In this document: piece after piece, positions 16,569 to 25,907 of the stretch
How positions within the stretch are numbered: position 1 is the first letter of the stretch
How the letters are laid out: each line of letters begins with the position of its first letter
NCBI GenBank assembly: GCA_947254375.1
Contig: CAMYCF010000007.1
Coordinates: 1 to 60,105 of the forward strand
Direction of reading: 5' to 3'
Length of the DNA: 60,105 nucleotides
Source: an uncultured Mobilibacterium sp.
GTDB lineage: Bacteria; Bacillota; Clostridia; Peptostreptococcales; Anaerovoracaceae
The notes under the pieces: model-generated
The model's input: only the letters and a program-made list of their open reading frames with translations
Told to the model about the DNA's origin: nothing
Databases searched by the model: none
Program-made: the position numbers and the translations under genes

Positions 16569-19500
16569 TTACGCACGCTTTCTCTTCATATATATGTATG
16601 CTGCCGCAGCTGTCGCAAAGAGTGCAGCATATAAATATATTGCAGAAACATCGCCGGTGTTCACGCCGCCTTTTGCGGCCGCGGCATTTTCAGAAGTGCC
16701 GCCCGTATTTGTTTTGCCTCCGGAATTCGCAGGCGATTCAGTGCCCGGATCATTGCCGGTATCGACCTTTTTATATTCGAGCACGATCGGCTCACCGAAC
16801 AACTCGCGGACGAAACCGCTTTCCAGAACATATTGATCGTTTTTATATTTGTCGAACGCATAACCGTCTATCGCTATCGGCGCCTTGTCTAAGGATTTTA
16901 CCTCCGTTACGGCGTATGCTTTGAGTTTTCTGCTTTCAGCGATCTCTTTACCGGTGCCGTCCACATAACGGATCTCCACTTCCGTCATTTTCGTGAGCTC
17001 ATCGAGGGTGAATCCGTCGTTGCCGTATACGCCGTTGTTGTGCACGATGACTTTCGCCGTCGGCTGTTCGAGATATGTCTTACCTCCGTCGGCAGATATG
17101 AACAGCGTGTATGTGCGGTCCGCCCCGATCGCCCTCGGCGGTCTCAGATCGAACTCCATGCTGTCCCTGTCAGGACTGATGTAACTCGGGATCGCCTGCC
17201 ACCTGATCGTTGCATTGCAGAGCGGAACAGGTTTTGTGGACCAAGGTATACCGTTCTCGTCTACGGCTTTTATCACTATTTTGTTTTGATCAAGATCGCT
17301 TCCGTCGATCGTAAGTGTCGCACGCGCCGTAGTCCCGTCATTTTCTATCGTCTTCTCATATACGAGAGGTTCGGCGTTCTCATCGCCCTCGCCCTCCAAT
17401 GTTATGGAAGATACTTTTGCAGGAGTTACTTCAGGCGCGTCCTTCGGAAGGACATCTACGTGGTCTTTCGCACCGTACGCGGACGATACATCGAGTTTCG
17501 CATCTCCGTCATAAAATCTAAAGGTGTATTCCGCAGGTCTCGTTCCCTCGTTGCCCGGCAGGGCTACGGTAAATGTGGCTTTGCTCGTCGACTGCACTTT
17601 GACATCGGCATCGATCAATGAGCCGCTCGGAATGCAGACCTTGACTTTGAGGTCGCCGCCATTTTTGTTGAGATTCGTTCCGCTGATCGTTCCGGTCACG
17701 GTGCCTCCTTCGCTCGGCAGGGATTCTTTATCCGTTGAAAGCGACAGGATCCTCATTCCGTGATCGCAGCTCCCCCCTATGTCTTTCGAAAGCGCGACGC
17801 CGTCCGGACTCTTGAGCGAGCCCTTGGTGAATTTTATAAAAGCGGTCTTTGCCGTTTCCGGCGCTTTTGCAAACTCGACGGTCATGATATTTTTGCTGAT
17901 GTTTACTCTGTCGCCGTCGGCCGGTTTAAAGGTGAGCTTACCGCCGTTCGCAGGATCTCCGTCGTAAAATTCTATGCCGAACTTAACTATTCCGTCCGAA
18001 GATATATCCCTGTCGAAGATCACGATGATCATGTTGTTGCCGTTGATTGAATAAGCATCCGATATCTGTGGGACGAACCTTCCTTCCTCCGCAGCACCGT
18101 CAGGAAGCACCTTTACATTGACCTGCATCGGTCCGCCTTCGGTCTTGGGATTGCCGGTTTCGTACGTGTATTTGAACGAAAGCTCCGCGCCTTCAGCAAA
18201 TGTCAACTTTCCCGTCGCTCCGTCCCATGTGTAATTCGATGCCGGCTGAACGGTAAGCTTAGAAAGGTCCGTTACGACATCGTGCATATCGACGACCGTA
18301 TTGCCGCCCTCTTTCTTGCCCTTGACTTCTATATCCTGCGGAGACACTTCTATTTTCTGCGATGCGTTCCATGTGCTCGGCAGTTTCATGCCAGCGATGT
18401 GGTTGTTCTGCGTGTGCCAAAGTGTGACATCGTCGGATGTCGGCTCTCCCACAGTAATCACTCCCGCGTTGACGCAGGACAGCTCTTTCAGATTTTTGAG
18501 CTTCGAAGAATCAAAGTGTGCCATTTCGTCGATCGAGGTGTTGTCGACATGGAGCTTCTCCAGATTTTCATGACCGTTGAGATCAAGCTTTCTGAGTTTC
18601 GTATTATCAGCTTCGAGCCTTTTGAGCTCTTTGCAGTTGCCTATATCGATCTTCTTGATCGGGGTATTCGATATCGAAAGGCCGTGGAGCTTACGCGCGT
18701 TTCTGAGATCCACGGACGGTATGGCCGTGTCGTTTATCTCGAGGGCTTTCAGATCCCTTTTGTCGGAAACGTCGAGGCGCTTCAGAGCCGACCCCGATGC
18801 ATAGAGTTCCGACAGGAACGGGTTGTGCGAGAAATCGATTTCATCGATATCCAGGTTCTGCACATAAAGGACCGTCAGCGCATGGCAATGGGACAGATCG
18901 AGTTCCTTTATTTTCGTGTCCGATGCCCAAAGCTGAGTCATGTTCCAGTTCTTGGAAAGGTCGAGCGTGCTCACTCCCGTATTCTTGAAATACAGCTCAA
19001 AAATGTCGCGGTTATTTGATGCATCAAGCGACTCAACTCCGGTGTCTTCCACGTTGAGAGCCTGGAGCTTCTTGTTGTGCGAAACATCGATCGCGGACAC
19101 CCTCGATCTCGCAAGGTCGAGCCTTTTGAGCTTCGGATTCTTTGATACATCGACCGAAGTCAGGCCTGTATCGAACGCCCAGAGCCATCTCAGTTCCGGG
19201 TTGCTTTCAACATTTATCGATTCGATGCCCGTGCCGCTGATGTCCAGTATCCTGAGTTTTTTATTGTTTGATACATCTATTGATGTTATTCCGTCGGAAT
19301 ACTCGAGAGAAAGCATCTGCAGATTCGCGTTCTTAGATACGTCGAGAGCCTCGATCGGATCCCCTCCGAGAGTCAGCTTCTTGAGATTTGCAAGATGCTC
19401 TATTCCTTCGAGCGAGCCGAACTCGTAATTTCCGTCCGCATTGTCGATTACCTTTGCATTGCGCACTTCATCGCTGTCCAGTTTCCCGTCGGAATTTTTA

Positions 19501-19806
19501 TCAAAATTTTCCGAAACATAATTTCTGGACCCTTCATCGGAGAAGGTCGTTTCATCTATCGACACTTCATCGAATTGCTTTTTCGCTTCAGCTGCTTTGT
19601 CCTCGGACATCTCGATTATGACGTCGTCTTCTCCGAGATCCGGGCTGAATGTTTTATAAAAATCTTCACTTACATTGTCCGGGTTTATGCCGGCCCTGTC
19701 CCTTTGGACAGAAGAAAAAGCCGTCGTCAGCCAATACATGACCGAATCCCGCAAGGGAGAGGGCGAGAGGAACGGCAAGCAATACCGTAAGCAACTTTCT
19801 TTTCAT
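16569..19806 (-). CDS. Leucine-rich-repeat, MucBP-like cell-surface protein, frameshifted after its signal peptide
   Basis: The continuous body (stop at 16569, open to about 19778) has an EF-hand-like loop DKNSDGKLDSDE (about 93-104), many LRR units of the form LDVSKNxxLxxL (about 115-470), Ig-like domains, a MucBP-like segment (VEIRYVDGTGKEIAESRKL) and a C-terminal sorting-type tail: GGVNTGDVS, a hydrophobic stretch and KRKRA. No signal peptide lies in that frame. The only good start, ATG 19806 with AAGGAGAA upstream, encodes MKRKLLTVLLAVPLALSLAG in another frame and stops at 19666. Removing one base, most simply from the A5 run at 19715-19719 (T5 in mRNA), would join signal peptide and body. 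Either a sequencing error, a phase-variable run or a real disruption. Likely an adhesin. Confidence 0.8.
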
Positions 19807-19835
19807 ACGTTGTTGTTCTCCTTAAATAAAAATTT

Positions 19836-21002
19836 TTATTCAACCTCGTCTATCCCCTGCGCCGTGCACGGGTCGAGGGATTTTACGACCGAAGTCCCCA
19901 GATTCTTGAACACCTGTATCACGACATCGCGCGTCTCGTCATCGAGGCCGTTGATCGAAGATATGATCTTTATCATCTTGCGCGGCGTTATCGTCTTGAG
20001 GTCCTTGAAGTGATTTATTTTATTGCTCGATAAAACGGCGAAAACGGCGTCGAGGAACATTTTACGCTGCTCCGGAGTCGCGGATTCGAGCCACTCGAGC
20101 ATGACCCTGTCGTTGTACTCGCCCATCGCCGTCATGTCATCGACGAAAACGAATTTGCCGCCGTCGATCTGCCAAGAGTAGGCGGAGTGCTGCATGACCC
20201 CGATTACGTCGCTTTTGACGACCTTGTACTTCTTCGTGTTGTCCATGATCACGCCGATCAGCGAGCTCTGCGGCAGGTACCTGCAAAGGTCGATCTTGTT
20301 CTTCTTCCTCGACTCCTCGAGCTTTTTTACCATGCCTGTCTTGAAACCCGGGCCGTCGTGGCTGTATATGCTTTTTATCCTGCCGAGCGCCTTCTCTCCG
20401 CACATCAGGCCGCCGTAGATCGCAAGGTTCCCGCCCTTTGAGTGGCCGGTCACATACACCTCTTTGATGCTTTTACCCTTGCTGAAAAATCGGTTCATGT
20501 ATTTGACCGCGTCAGCCTGCGAAGGTATCTCGTCCATAAAAGCGATGTTGAAGTCTTCCTTCCACCCCGTCAGGGTCCCGTCGGTCCCCCTAAAAGCCAC
20601 GCACGCCTTATCGTCCGTGATCGCGAACGTCATCGCCGCGAACTGCTGCTCCTCCTTCGGATCGTATTCGGAGACCACATTCCTGACCTCGACATCCCGA
20701 AAGCGCCTGCTCGCCGCCGCATACGCGAAAAGCTGCAGATTCTCCTCGTCGGTCACGTCGTCGCAGAACATCAGGTCGAAATATTCCGACAGGAAAAAAT
20801 CTTTTACCGTCATGTTCGGCTTGACCGGATCCTTCCCGAGCTCTTCGATCACGCACTCCAGTCTCGCATATACCAGAGTGCTGAGCACGAGGCTGTCGAC
20901 CGGGTTAAAAGGTTTCTCCTTAAAGGTCATGTTGTTTCTTTCGACGTATTTTACGATGTTGACGTAGCTGTTTTTCTTTTTGTTTTTTCTGTCCGCCTTC
21001 AT
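19836..21002 (-). CDS. DUF2974 (Mbeg1-like) alpha/beta-hydrolase family protein
   Basis: 388 residues. The lipase-like nucleophile elbow VTGHSKGGNLAIYG and the preceding ACVAFRGTDGTLTGWKEDF segment are typical of the DUF2974/lipase class 3-like family. No signal peptide or membrane segment is seen; the first 15 residues are Lys/Asn-rich, so it is probably cytoplasmic. It sits between the ClC transporter gene (upstream) and the LRR gene (downstream), all on the minus strand with short gaps. Substrate unknown. Confidence 0.85.
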   Translation of the reverse strand: MKADRKNKKKNSYVNIVKYVERNNMTFKEKPFNPVDSLVLSTLVYARLECVIEELGKDPVKPNMTVKDFFLSEYFDLMFCDDVTDEENLQLFAYAAASRRFRDVEVRNVVSEYDPKEEQQFAAMTFAITDDKACVAFRGTDGTLTGWKEDFNIAFMDEIPSQADAVKYMNRFFSKGKSIKEVYVTGHSKGGNLAIYGGLMCGEKALGRIKSIYSHDGPGFKTGMVKKLEESRKKNKIDLCRYLPQSSLIGVIMDNTKKYKVVKSDVIGVMQHSAYSWQIDGGKFVFVDDMTAMGEYNDRVMLEWLESATPEQRKMFLDAVFAVLSSNKINHFKDLKTITPRKMIKIISSINGLDDETRDVVIQVFKNLGTSVVKSLDPCTAQGIDEVE

Positions 21003-21028
21003 TTTACCGTCCCCGTTTTATTATTTTT

Positions 21029-22741
21029 TTACAGATCCATAGGCAGCACCTTTCGGCACTTCTCGTCCAGGACCTCTTCCGCATCGATGATGTCTCCGTT
21101 CGAGCAAAGCACGTGGAAGATGTCGCCGCCCAGGAGTTTCGTGTCGCCGCTCGGTATGATCTCTGTGTTCCCCCTCACGATCGCAACGATCAGGCTGCCG
21201 TGCGGCAGGTGGAGATCCGAGACGAGCCGTCCGTCCATGTACGACCCCATGTATACTTCCGCGGTTATTATTATTTTTCTGTCCGATATCGCGATCCTTC
21301 CGAAGCGAGGCGTATCTATCGTGACGTCGTGCAGGATGTCGTCGTCGCTGCTTCCGTCGCGCCCGTCCGATCCCGACCTTCCTTCGACTGCACCGCCGCT
21401 GTGGAGGCGATGTCTGTTTTCGCCGTCCCTGTCGAGCCTTCTTTCGAGGAGCTCCTCATATATCGGCCTTCCTCCGCACAAGTCGGAGACTATGTACGCC
21501 ACGACGGTGCACACCGTGAGCGCGAGCAGGCTGCTGAAGTCGCCGGTCATCTCCGTTATCAGGATTATCCCGGTCACCGGAGCTTTTACTATCGCCGCAA
21601 AAAGCCCCGCCATGGCCACTATTACAAAAGAAGTTATATAGCGTTGGTCGAGGCCCGCACCCGCTCCGAGGAGTTCCGAGTAAACGCCGCCCGCCATCGC
21701 ACCGAGGGCCAGCATCGGTAAAAATATCCCGCCCGGCACGCCCGATCCGTAACTCGCCGTCGAGAACACGAATTTTACGACCAGCAGCACCGCCAGTGCG
21801 CGGAGCGCGAATTTTCCCGCAACGATCTCTGCCGGGATCGCGTTCCCGCTGCCGAGCGCCTCAGGATATACGAACATCAGGATAAAAACGCAGAGCATTA
21901 TGAGAGCTATGTTCCCGTTGTGCTTAGAGAATCTCCCGAAAAAGTCCTGCATAAAGGCTATCGTCCTGTTGTAAAAAGCACCGATCAGCCCCAGTATCGC
22001 CCCGAGCGCCGCCACGAGCCAGTAGTATTTGAGCGGTAGCCTGTGCGTGACGTCGAAGTTGAAGACCGGCTGCAGGCCGACGATGTTCGCCGCGATAAAA
22101 TCCGCGAATGCCGCGGCCGTCATGACCATTATCAGTATTTCCGCGGAAAAGTTTTTATGGAGTTCCTCCAGGCTGAAGACTGCTCCCGCGAGAGGCGCCC
22201 CGAATGCCGCCGAAAGTCCGGCGCCCGCGCCTGCGGTTATGAGCATCCTCTCCTCCGTGAGGAGCCTGTTCGATTTTCTCGCAAACCCCTTTCCGATCAT
22301 CGCTCCGATCTGGATGCTCGGGCCCTCGCGACCGAGGGCGAGTCCGGCCCCTATCGAAAGGGCGCAACCGGCGAGTTTGGCTAACATGACTTTTACCCAG
22401 TTCTGCTCCACCATTCCCTTGAGTTCGCCTTCGACCTGCGGGATACCGGAGCCCGCTGTTTCGGGTTCGAATTTTATGAGGGCGATTATGAGCGCCGCCG
22501 CTCCGGCTAAAAGCGCAAAGACGAGGGCCGCGTGTTCCGGTCCGCTTTTTGCATATAAAATAAGGGTCGCTCGCAGTGCATCGGCACTTTTGAGCATGAC
22601 CCTGAACGCCGCTATCACGACGCCTACGATCAAACCTATTACGGCACCCTCGATGACGAGGACGTATTTGAAAGTCTCTTTCCTGTGCAGATTAACAGCT
22701 GCAGAACTTTTAAGCTGTCTCCTTTTAGAGCCGCTTCCCAT
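21029..22741 (-). CDS. ClC-family chloride channel/antiporter with C-terminal RCK_C-like domain
   Basis: 570 residues. ClC signatures are present in order: GSGIPQVEGEL, GREGPSIQIG and GSGVPGGIFLPMLALGA. The glutamate of GREGP is the gating residue, which fits either a proton-coupled antiporter or a gated channel. About ten hydrophobic segments cover residues 28-430. A C-terminal soluble part (about 480-565) resembles a TrkA-C/RCK_C ligand-binding domain and contains VSDLHLPHGSLIVAIVRG. GGAAGGAG lies before the ATG. It follows the DUF1846 gene by 36 bases and may share its transcript. Confidence 0.93.
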   Translation of the reverse strand: MGSGSKRRQLKSSAAVNLHRKETFKYVLVIEGAVIGLIVGVVIAAFRVMLKSADALRATLILYAKSGPEHAALVFALLAGAAALIIALIKFEPETAGSGIPQVEGELKGMVEQNWVKVMLAKLAGCALSIGAGLALGREGPSIQIGAMIGKGFARKSNRLLTEERMLITAGAGAGLSAAFGAPLAGAVFSLEELHKNFSAEILIMVMTAAAFADFIAANIVGLQPVFNFDVTHRLPLKYYWLVAALGAILGLIGAFYNRTIAFMQDFFGRFSKHNGNIALIMLCVFILMFVYPEALGSGNAIPAEIVAGKFALRALAVLLVVKFVFSTASYGSGVPGGIFLPMLALGAMAGGVYSELLGAGAGLDQRYITSFVIVAMAGLFAAIVKAPVTGIILITEMTGDFSSLLALTVCTVVAYIVSDLCGGRPIYEELLERRLDRDGENRHRLHSGGAVEGRSGSDGRDGSSDDDILHDVTIDTPRFGRIAISDRKIIITAEVYMGSYMDGRLVSDLHLPHGSLIVAIVRGNTEIIPSGDTKLLGGDIFHVLCSNGDIIDAEEVLDEKCRKVLPMDL

Positions 22742-22777
22742 CGTGCTCCTTCCTATACGTTCCCAATAAGTTCGTTT

Positions 22778-24316
22778 TTATTTCCAATAGAGATTGTTCG
22801 TCGAAAATTCCGGATCCGAAGTTATGTCGACGCCGAGGGACGTGAGAGTCTGCTCGTCCCTGTCGCTCAGGATCGCAGTGCAGTGCGCCTTGCAGCCCTT
22901 GAGGTTCGGGAGCTGTTTCATCGCCATATCCGCGGTCGGGTTCGTCATCGTGCTGACCGTGAGGGCCATGATGACTTCCTCGCAGTTGAGGCTCGACCTT
23001 TCCTTCTTGAAGATATTCTTGTTGACGGCACGCATGTTCTCGAGTATCGTCGGCGAGATTATCGGAATGTCGTCCGCGATGCCCGCCATGCATTTTATCG
23101 CATTCAAAACCACGGCCGCGGTCGCGACCATCCTGTGCGAGCTCCTTCCCGTGACGATCCTGCCGTCAGGGAGCTGGAGCGCCGTCACTATGACGTTTTC
23201 GTATCTCGGATCCATTTTACGCTTCTTCTCCGCATACTCCTCGGCAGGGGCAACCACCGGCCTGTCGTAACGGCTGGCATTGACCTCCTCCATGAGGAGC
23301 TGCGTCCTTTCGAGAACGCTTTCGTCGATCCTTCCTTTCTTATATGCGGTCTGAGCGATGAGATATCTTCTGATGATCTCCTGCTTTGCCGCTTCCTTGC
23401 AGACTTCTTCGTCGATTATGCCGAAGCCCGCCCTGTTGACACCCATGTCTGTAGGCGATTTGTATTCCGATTCCGAACCGGTTATCTTCTGCAGTATCCT
23501 CTGCAGTACCGGGAACGCTTCGATGTCCCTGTTGTAGTTGACCGCCGTCTTTCCGTACGCTTCGAGGTGGAACGGATCGATCATGTTGACGTCCTTAAGG
23601 TCGGCCGTCGCCGCTTCATACGCTATGTTTACGGGGTGCTTGAGCGGAAGGTTCCAGATCGGGAACGTCTCGAACTTCGCGTAGCGAGCCTTGTTGCCGA
23701 GCCTGTATTCGTGGTATACCTGCGAAAGGGAGGTAGCCAGTTTACCGGAACCTCCTCCCGGGCCTGTCACTACTACGAGCGGTTTCGTGACTTCGATGTA
23801 CGGGTTCGCACCGTATCCCTCTTCGCTTACTATCGTATCGACATCCGTCGGATATCCCTTCGTAAAGCGGTGTTTGTAAGTCTTGATGCCGCGCCTTTCG
23901 AGCTTGTTGATGAACATGTTGACCGCCGGCGAGTCCTCGTATCTCGTTACGACGACCGAGTTGATCTCGAGCTCGTAGCTCCTGAAACAGTCGATCAGAC
24001 GCATGACTTCGAGGTCGTATGTGATGCCGAAATCCTGACGCGTCTTGTTCGTCATGATATCGCCCGCGTATATGCAGATAATTATCTCCGTCTCGTCCTT
24101 CATCTTGTGGAGGAGCTTGATCTTGCCGTCCTCGTCGAATCCCGGAAGCACCCTCTGCGCGTGTTTGTCGGAAACGAGCTTTCCGCCGAACTCGAGGTAC
24201 AGCCTGCCGGACCCGTTGCTGATCCTCTCCAAAATATACTTAGACTGCTCCTCGATATATTTGTTCGCGTCAAAACCTATTTTATTTGTTACTTCGCATT
24301 TCTTATCTTCTGCCAT
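22778..24316 (-). CDS. DUF1846 family protein
   Basis: 512 residues, the usual length of this Firmicute family. It begins with the conserved IGFDANKYIEEQSKYI segment and has a glycine-rich VVTGPGGGSGKLATSL stretch at about 180-195 that resembles a nucleotide-binding loop. The family is structurally known but has no established biochemical role that I can name. It lies between fprA and the ClC gene on the same strand. GGGGAAG precedes the ATG. Confidence 0.9.
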   Translation of the reverse strand: MAEDKKCEVTNKIGFDANKYIEEQSKYILERISNGSGRLYLEFGGKLVSDKHAQRVLPGFDEDGKIKLLHKMKDETEIIICIYAGDIMTNKTRQDFGITYDLEVMRLIDCFRSYELEINSVVVTRYEDSPAVNMFINKLERRGIKTYKHRFTKGYPTDVDTIVSEEGYGANPYIEVTKPLVVVTGPGGGSGKLATSLSQVYHEYRLGNKARYAKFETFPIWNLPLKHPVNIAYEAATADLKDVNMIDPFHLEAYGKTAVNYNRDIEAFPVLQRILQKITGSESEYKSPTDMGVNRAGFGIIDEEVCKEAAKQEIIRRYLIAQTAYKKGRIDESVLERTQLLMEEVNASRYDRPVVAPAEEYAEKKRKMDPRYENVIVTALQLPDGRIVTGRSSHRMVATAAVVLNAIKCMAGIADDIPIISPTILENMRAVNKNIFKKERSSLNCEEVIMALTVSTMTNPTADMAMKQLPNLKGCKAHCTAILSDRDEQTLTSLGVDITSDPEFSTNNLYWK

Positions 24317-24433
24317 CTTTTACTTTCTTCCCCTGTATCTCTGTTCCGCAAATTCCGTTTTTACCGGCGGTATCAAGCCTCCGTGCCGACCGCTCATCCC
24401 GACGAGTTCGTCATCGCGCCGTTGCCGAACTCA

Positions 24434-25660
24434 TTACTTCGCGGCCTTTTCGTTCTCCGCTTTTACCGACGCCGCGATCTCCTTCGCGAGCTTCTCGAGA
24501 GCTTCCCTCGTCTCGGCTTTTACCGCGGATTTTATCGTCACCGTCTCGCCTATGAACTCGACACTGTGGAATTTCTCCACGAATTCCCGCATTTTTTTAC
24601 CGCTCATAGGCTGCCACGAACCGTTCTCGATGATGCTTATCTTCTTGTTCGAAACGCCCATAGTCCTCATCTCGCCGAGAGCCTCTTCCATCGTAACGAA
24701 GATCTCCGTGTTGTATGTCGGCGCCGCGAGCACGAGGTGCTTGAACCTGAACACGTGCGGCAGGATCTTCATCGGGTCGTCCTTCGACGCATCCATGAGC
24801 TTCATCCTGTCGACGCCGAGATCGACGAGCTCCGACGCGAGTATGTCGACCGCGTTCTTCGTGTTTCCGTACGGCGACGCATATACGATCAGGACGCCGT
24901 TGTCCTCAGCCTCATAGCGCGCCCACGTGTGATACGCGTTTATATATTTGTCGAGGTCCTTCCTGATGACGTATCCGTGGAGCGGGCATATCATTTTTAC
25001 GTCGAGCTCCTCCACCTTCGCGAGCAGCTTCTCCGTGAACATGCCGTATTTTCCCACGATCGTCGTGTAATACCTTCTCGCCTCCGGCAACCACTCGGCA
25101 TCAAAGTCGTATTTATCGGCAAAAATATTTCCGTCGATCGACCCGTAGATACCGAACGCGTCGGCCGAGAAAAGCGTCCCCGCATATTTATCGTACGTCA
25201 CCATCACTTCCGGCCAGTGCACCATCGGCGCATTGATAAAAGTGAACGTGTGCTTCCCCGACGAAAGCTCCTCGCCTTCCTTCACCACGAGGAACCTGTC
25301 ATCGATGTCCCTGTCGATATACTGCTTGATCATGTTTTGGATCTTGACCGTCCCGACGACCTTCGCCTTCGGATTTCTTATCATCAGATCCTCGAGCGAC
25401 GCGCTGTGGTCCGGCTCGACGTGGTTCACGATTATGTAATCGAGGTCCCTTCCCGCGAGCAGGTGCTCGACATTCTCGTAAAAGACCTTCGCGATCACGT
25501 GATCGACCGCGTCGACGACGACCGTCTTTTCGTCATCGATAAAATACGAATTATACGCCATTCCGTCCGTCACCGGCACGACGCCCTCGAAGACCGGGAT
25601 CTTCCTGTCGCTTCCGCCTATCCAATAAAGATCTTCGCCTATTTTATTGTAGCAATACAT
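24434..25660 (-). CDS. fprA: Flavodiiron protein (A-type flavoprotein)
   Basis: 408 residues. The N-terminal metallo-beta-lactamase-like domain has diiron ligands HVEPDH (80-85), with a further histidine in NAPMVHWPE and an aspartate in FSADAFG. The C-terminal flavodoxin domain starts near LIVYASPYGNTKNAVD and binds FMN. Such proteins reduce oxygen to water (or NO to N2O) and protect strict anaerobes. The start has GGAGG upstream. The gene is preceded by four copies of a CGGTAAAAACCGCC-type element (25677-25771), which may carry its regulation. Confidence 0.95.
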   Translation of the reverse strand: MYCYNKIGEDLYWIGGSDRKIPVFEGVVPVTDGMAYNSYFIDDEKTVVVDAVDHVIAKVFYENVEHLLAGRDLDYIIVNHVEPDHSASLEDLMIRNPKAKVVGTVKIQNMIKQYIDRDIDDRFLVVKEGEELSSGKHTFTFINAPMVHWPEVMVTYDKYAGTLFSADAFGIYGSIDGNIFADKYDFDAEWLPEARRYYTTIVGKYGMFTEKLLAKVEELDVKMICPLHGYVIRKDLDKYINAYHTWARYEAEDNGVLIVYASPYGNTKNAVDILASELVDLGVDRMKLMDASKDDPMKILPHVFRFKHLVLAAPTYNTEIFVTMEEALGEMRTMGVSNKKISIIENGSWQPMSGKKMREFVEKFHSVEFIGETVTIKSAVKAETREALEKLAKEIAASVKAENEKAAK

Positions 25661-25676
25661 CCTTACCTCCGTTTTC

Positions 25677-25771
25677 CGGCAAAAACAGCCGTCATCTCTT
25701 TCGGTAAAAACCGCCCTATATCATTTTTTCTCTCGGTAAAAACCGCCATGTCTTTTGCGGTAAAAACCGCC
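25677..25771. repeat. Four dispersed copies of a 14-bp element CGGTAAAAACCGCC
   Basis: Exact copies start at 25702, 25734 and 25758; a degenerate copy (CGGCAAAAACAGCC) starts at 25677. Spacing is 24-32 bases, about two to three helical turns. CGGT and ACCG form an inverted pair around AAAA. The array is 17 to 111 bases upstream of the fprA ATG, so it covers the likely promoter or leader. The rest of the 25661-25907 gap shows only a GC hairpin near 25830-25855 and no clear terminator. Confidence 0.85.
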
Positions 25772-25907
25772 GTATTCCGGCGACCGCTGCGACCCCTCGG
25801 GGCCCTTTATTTCTAAAATCAACATGTGCACCGGATCCCGCAGGTCCGGCGCAACACATCCTTAATTATACACTGATTAAACGCAACTTATCAATAAAAA
25901 GCTCCGT

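Noticed and set aside
16569..19806. Programmed ribosomal frameshift in the LRR gene
   Set aside because: The T5 run is short and I see no downstream pseudoknot or internal Shine-Dalgarno in the expected place; slippage, disruption or sequencing error are simpler.
22685..25816. 1043-codon open frame on the plus strand opposite the DUF1846 and fprA genes
   Set aside because: The opposite strand carries two clearly recognisable protein families with good start sites. The antisense product shows only Arg/Val/His-rich shadow composition and no domain, and such long antisense frames recur opposite most genes here because of codon usage.
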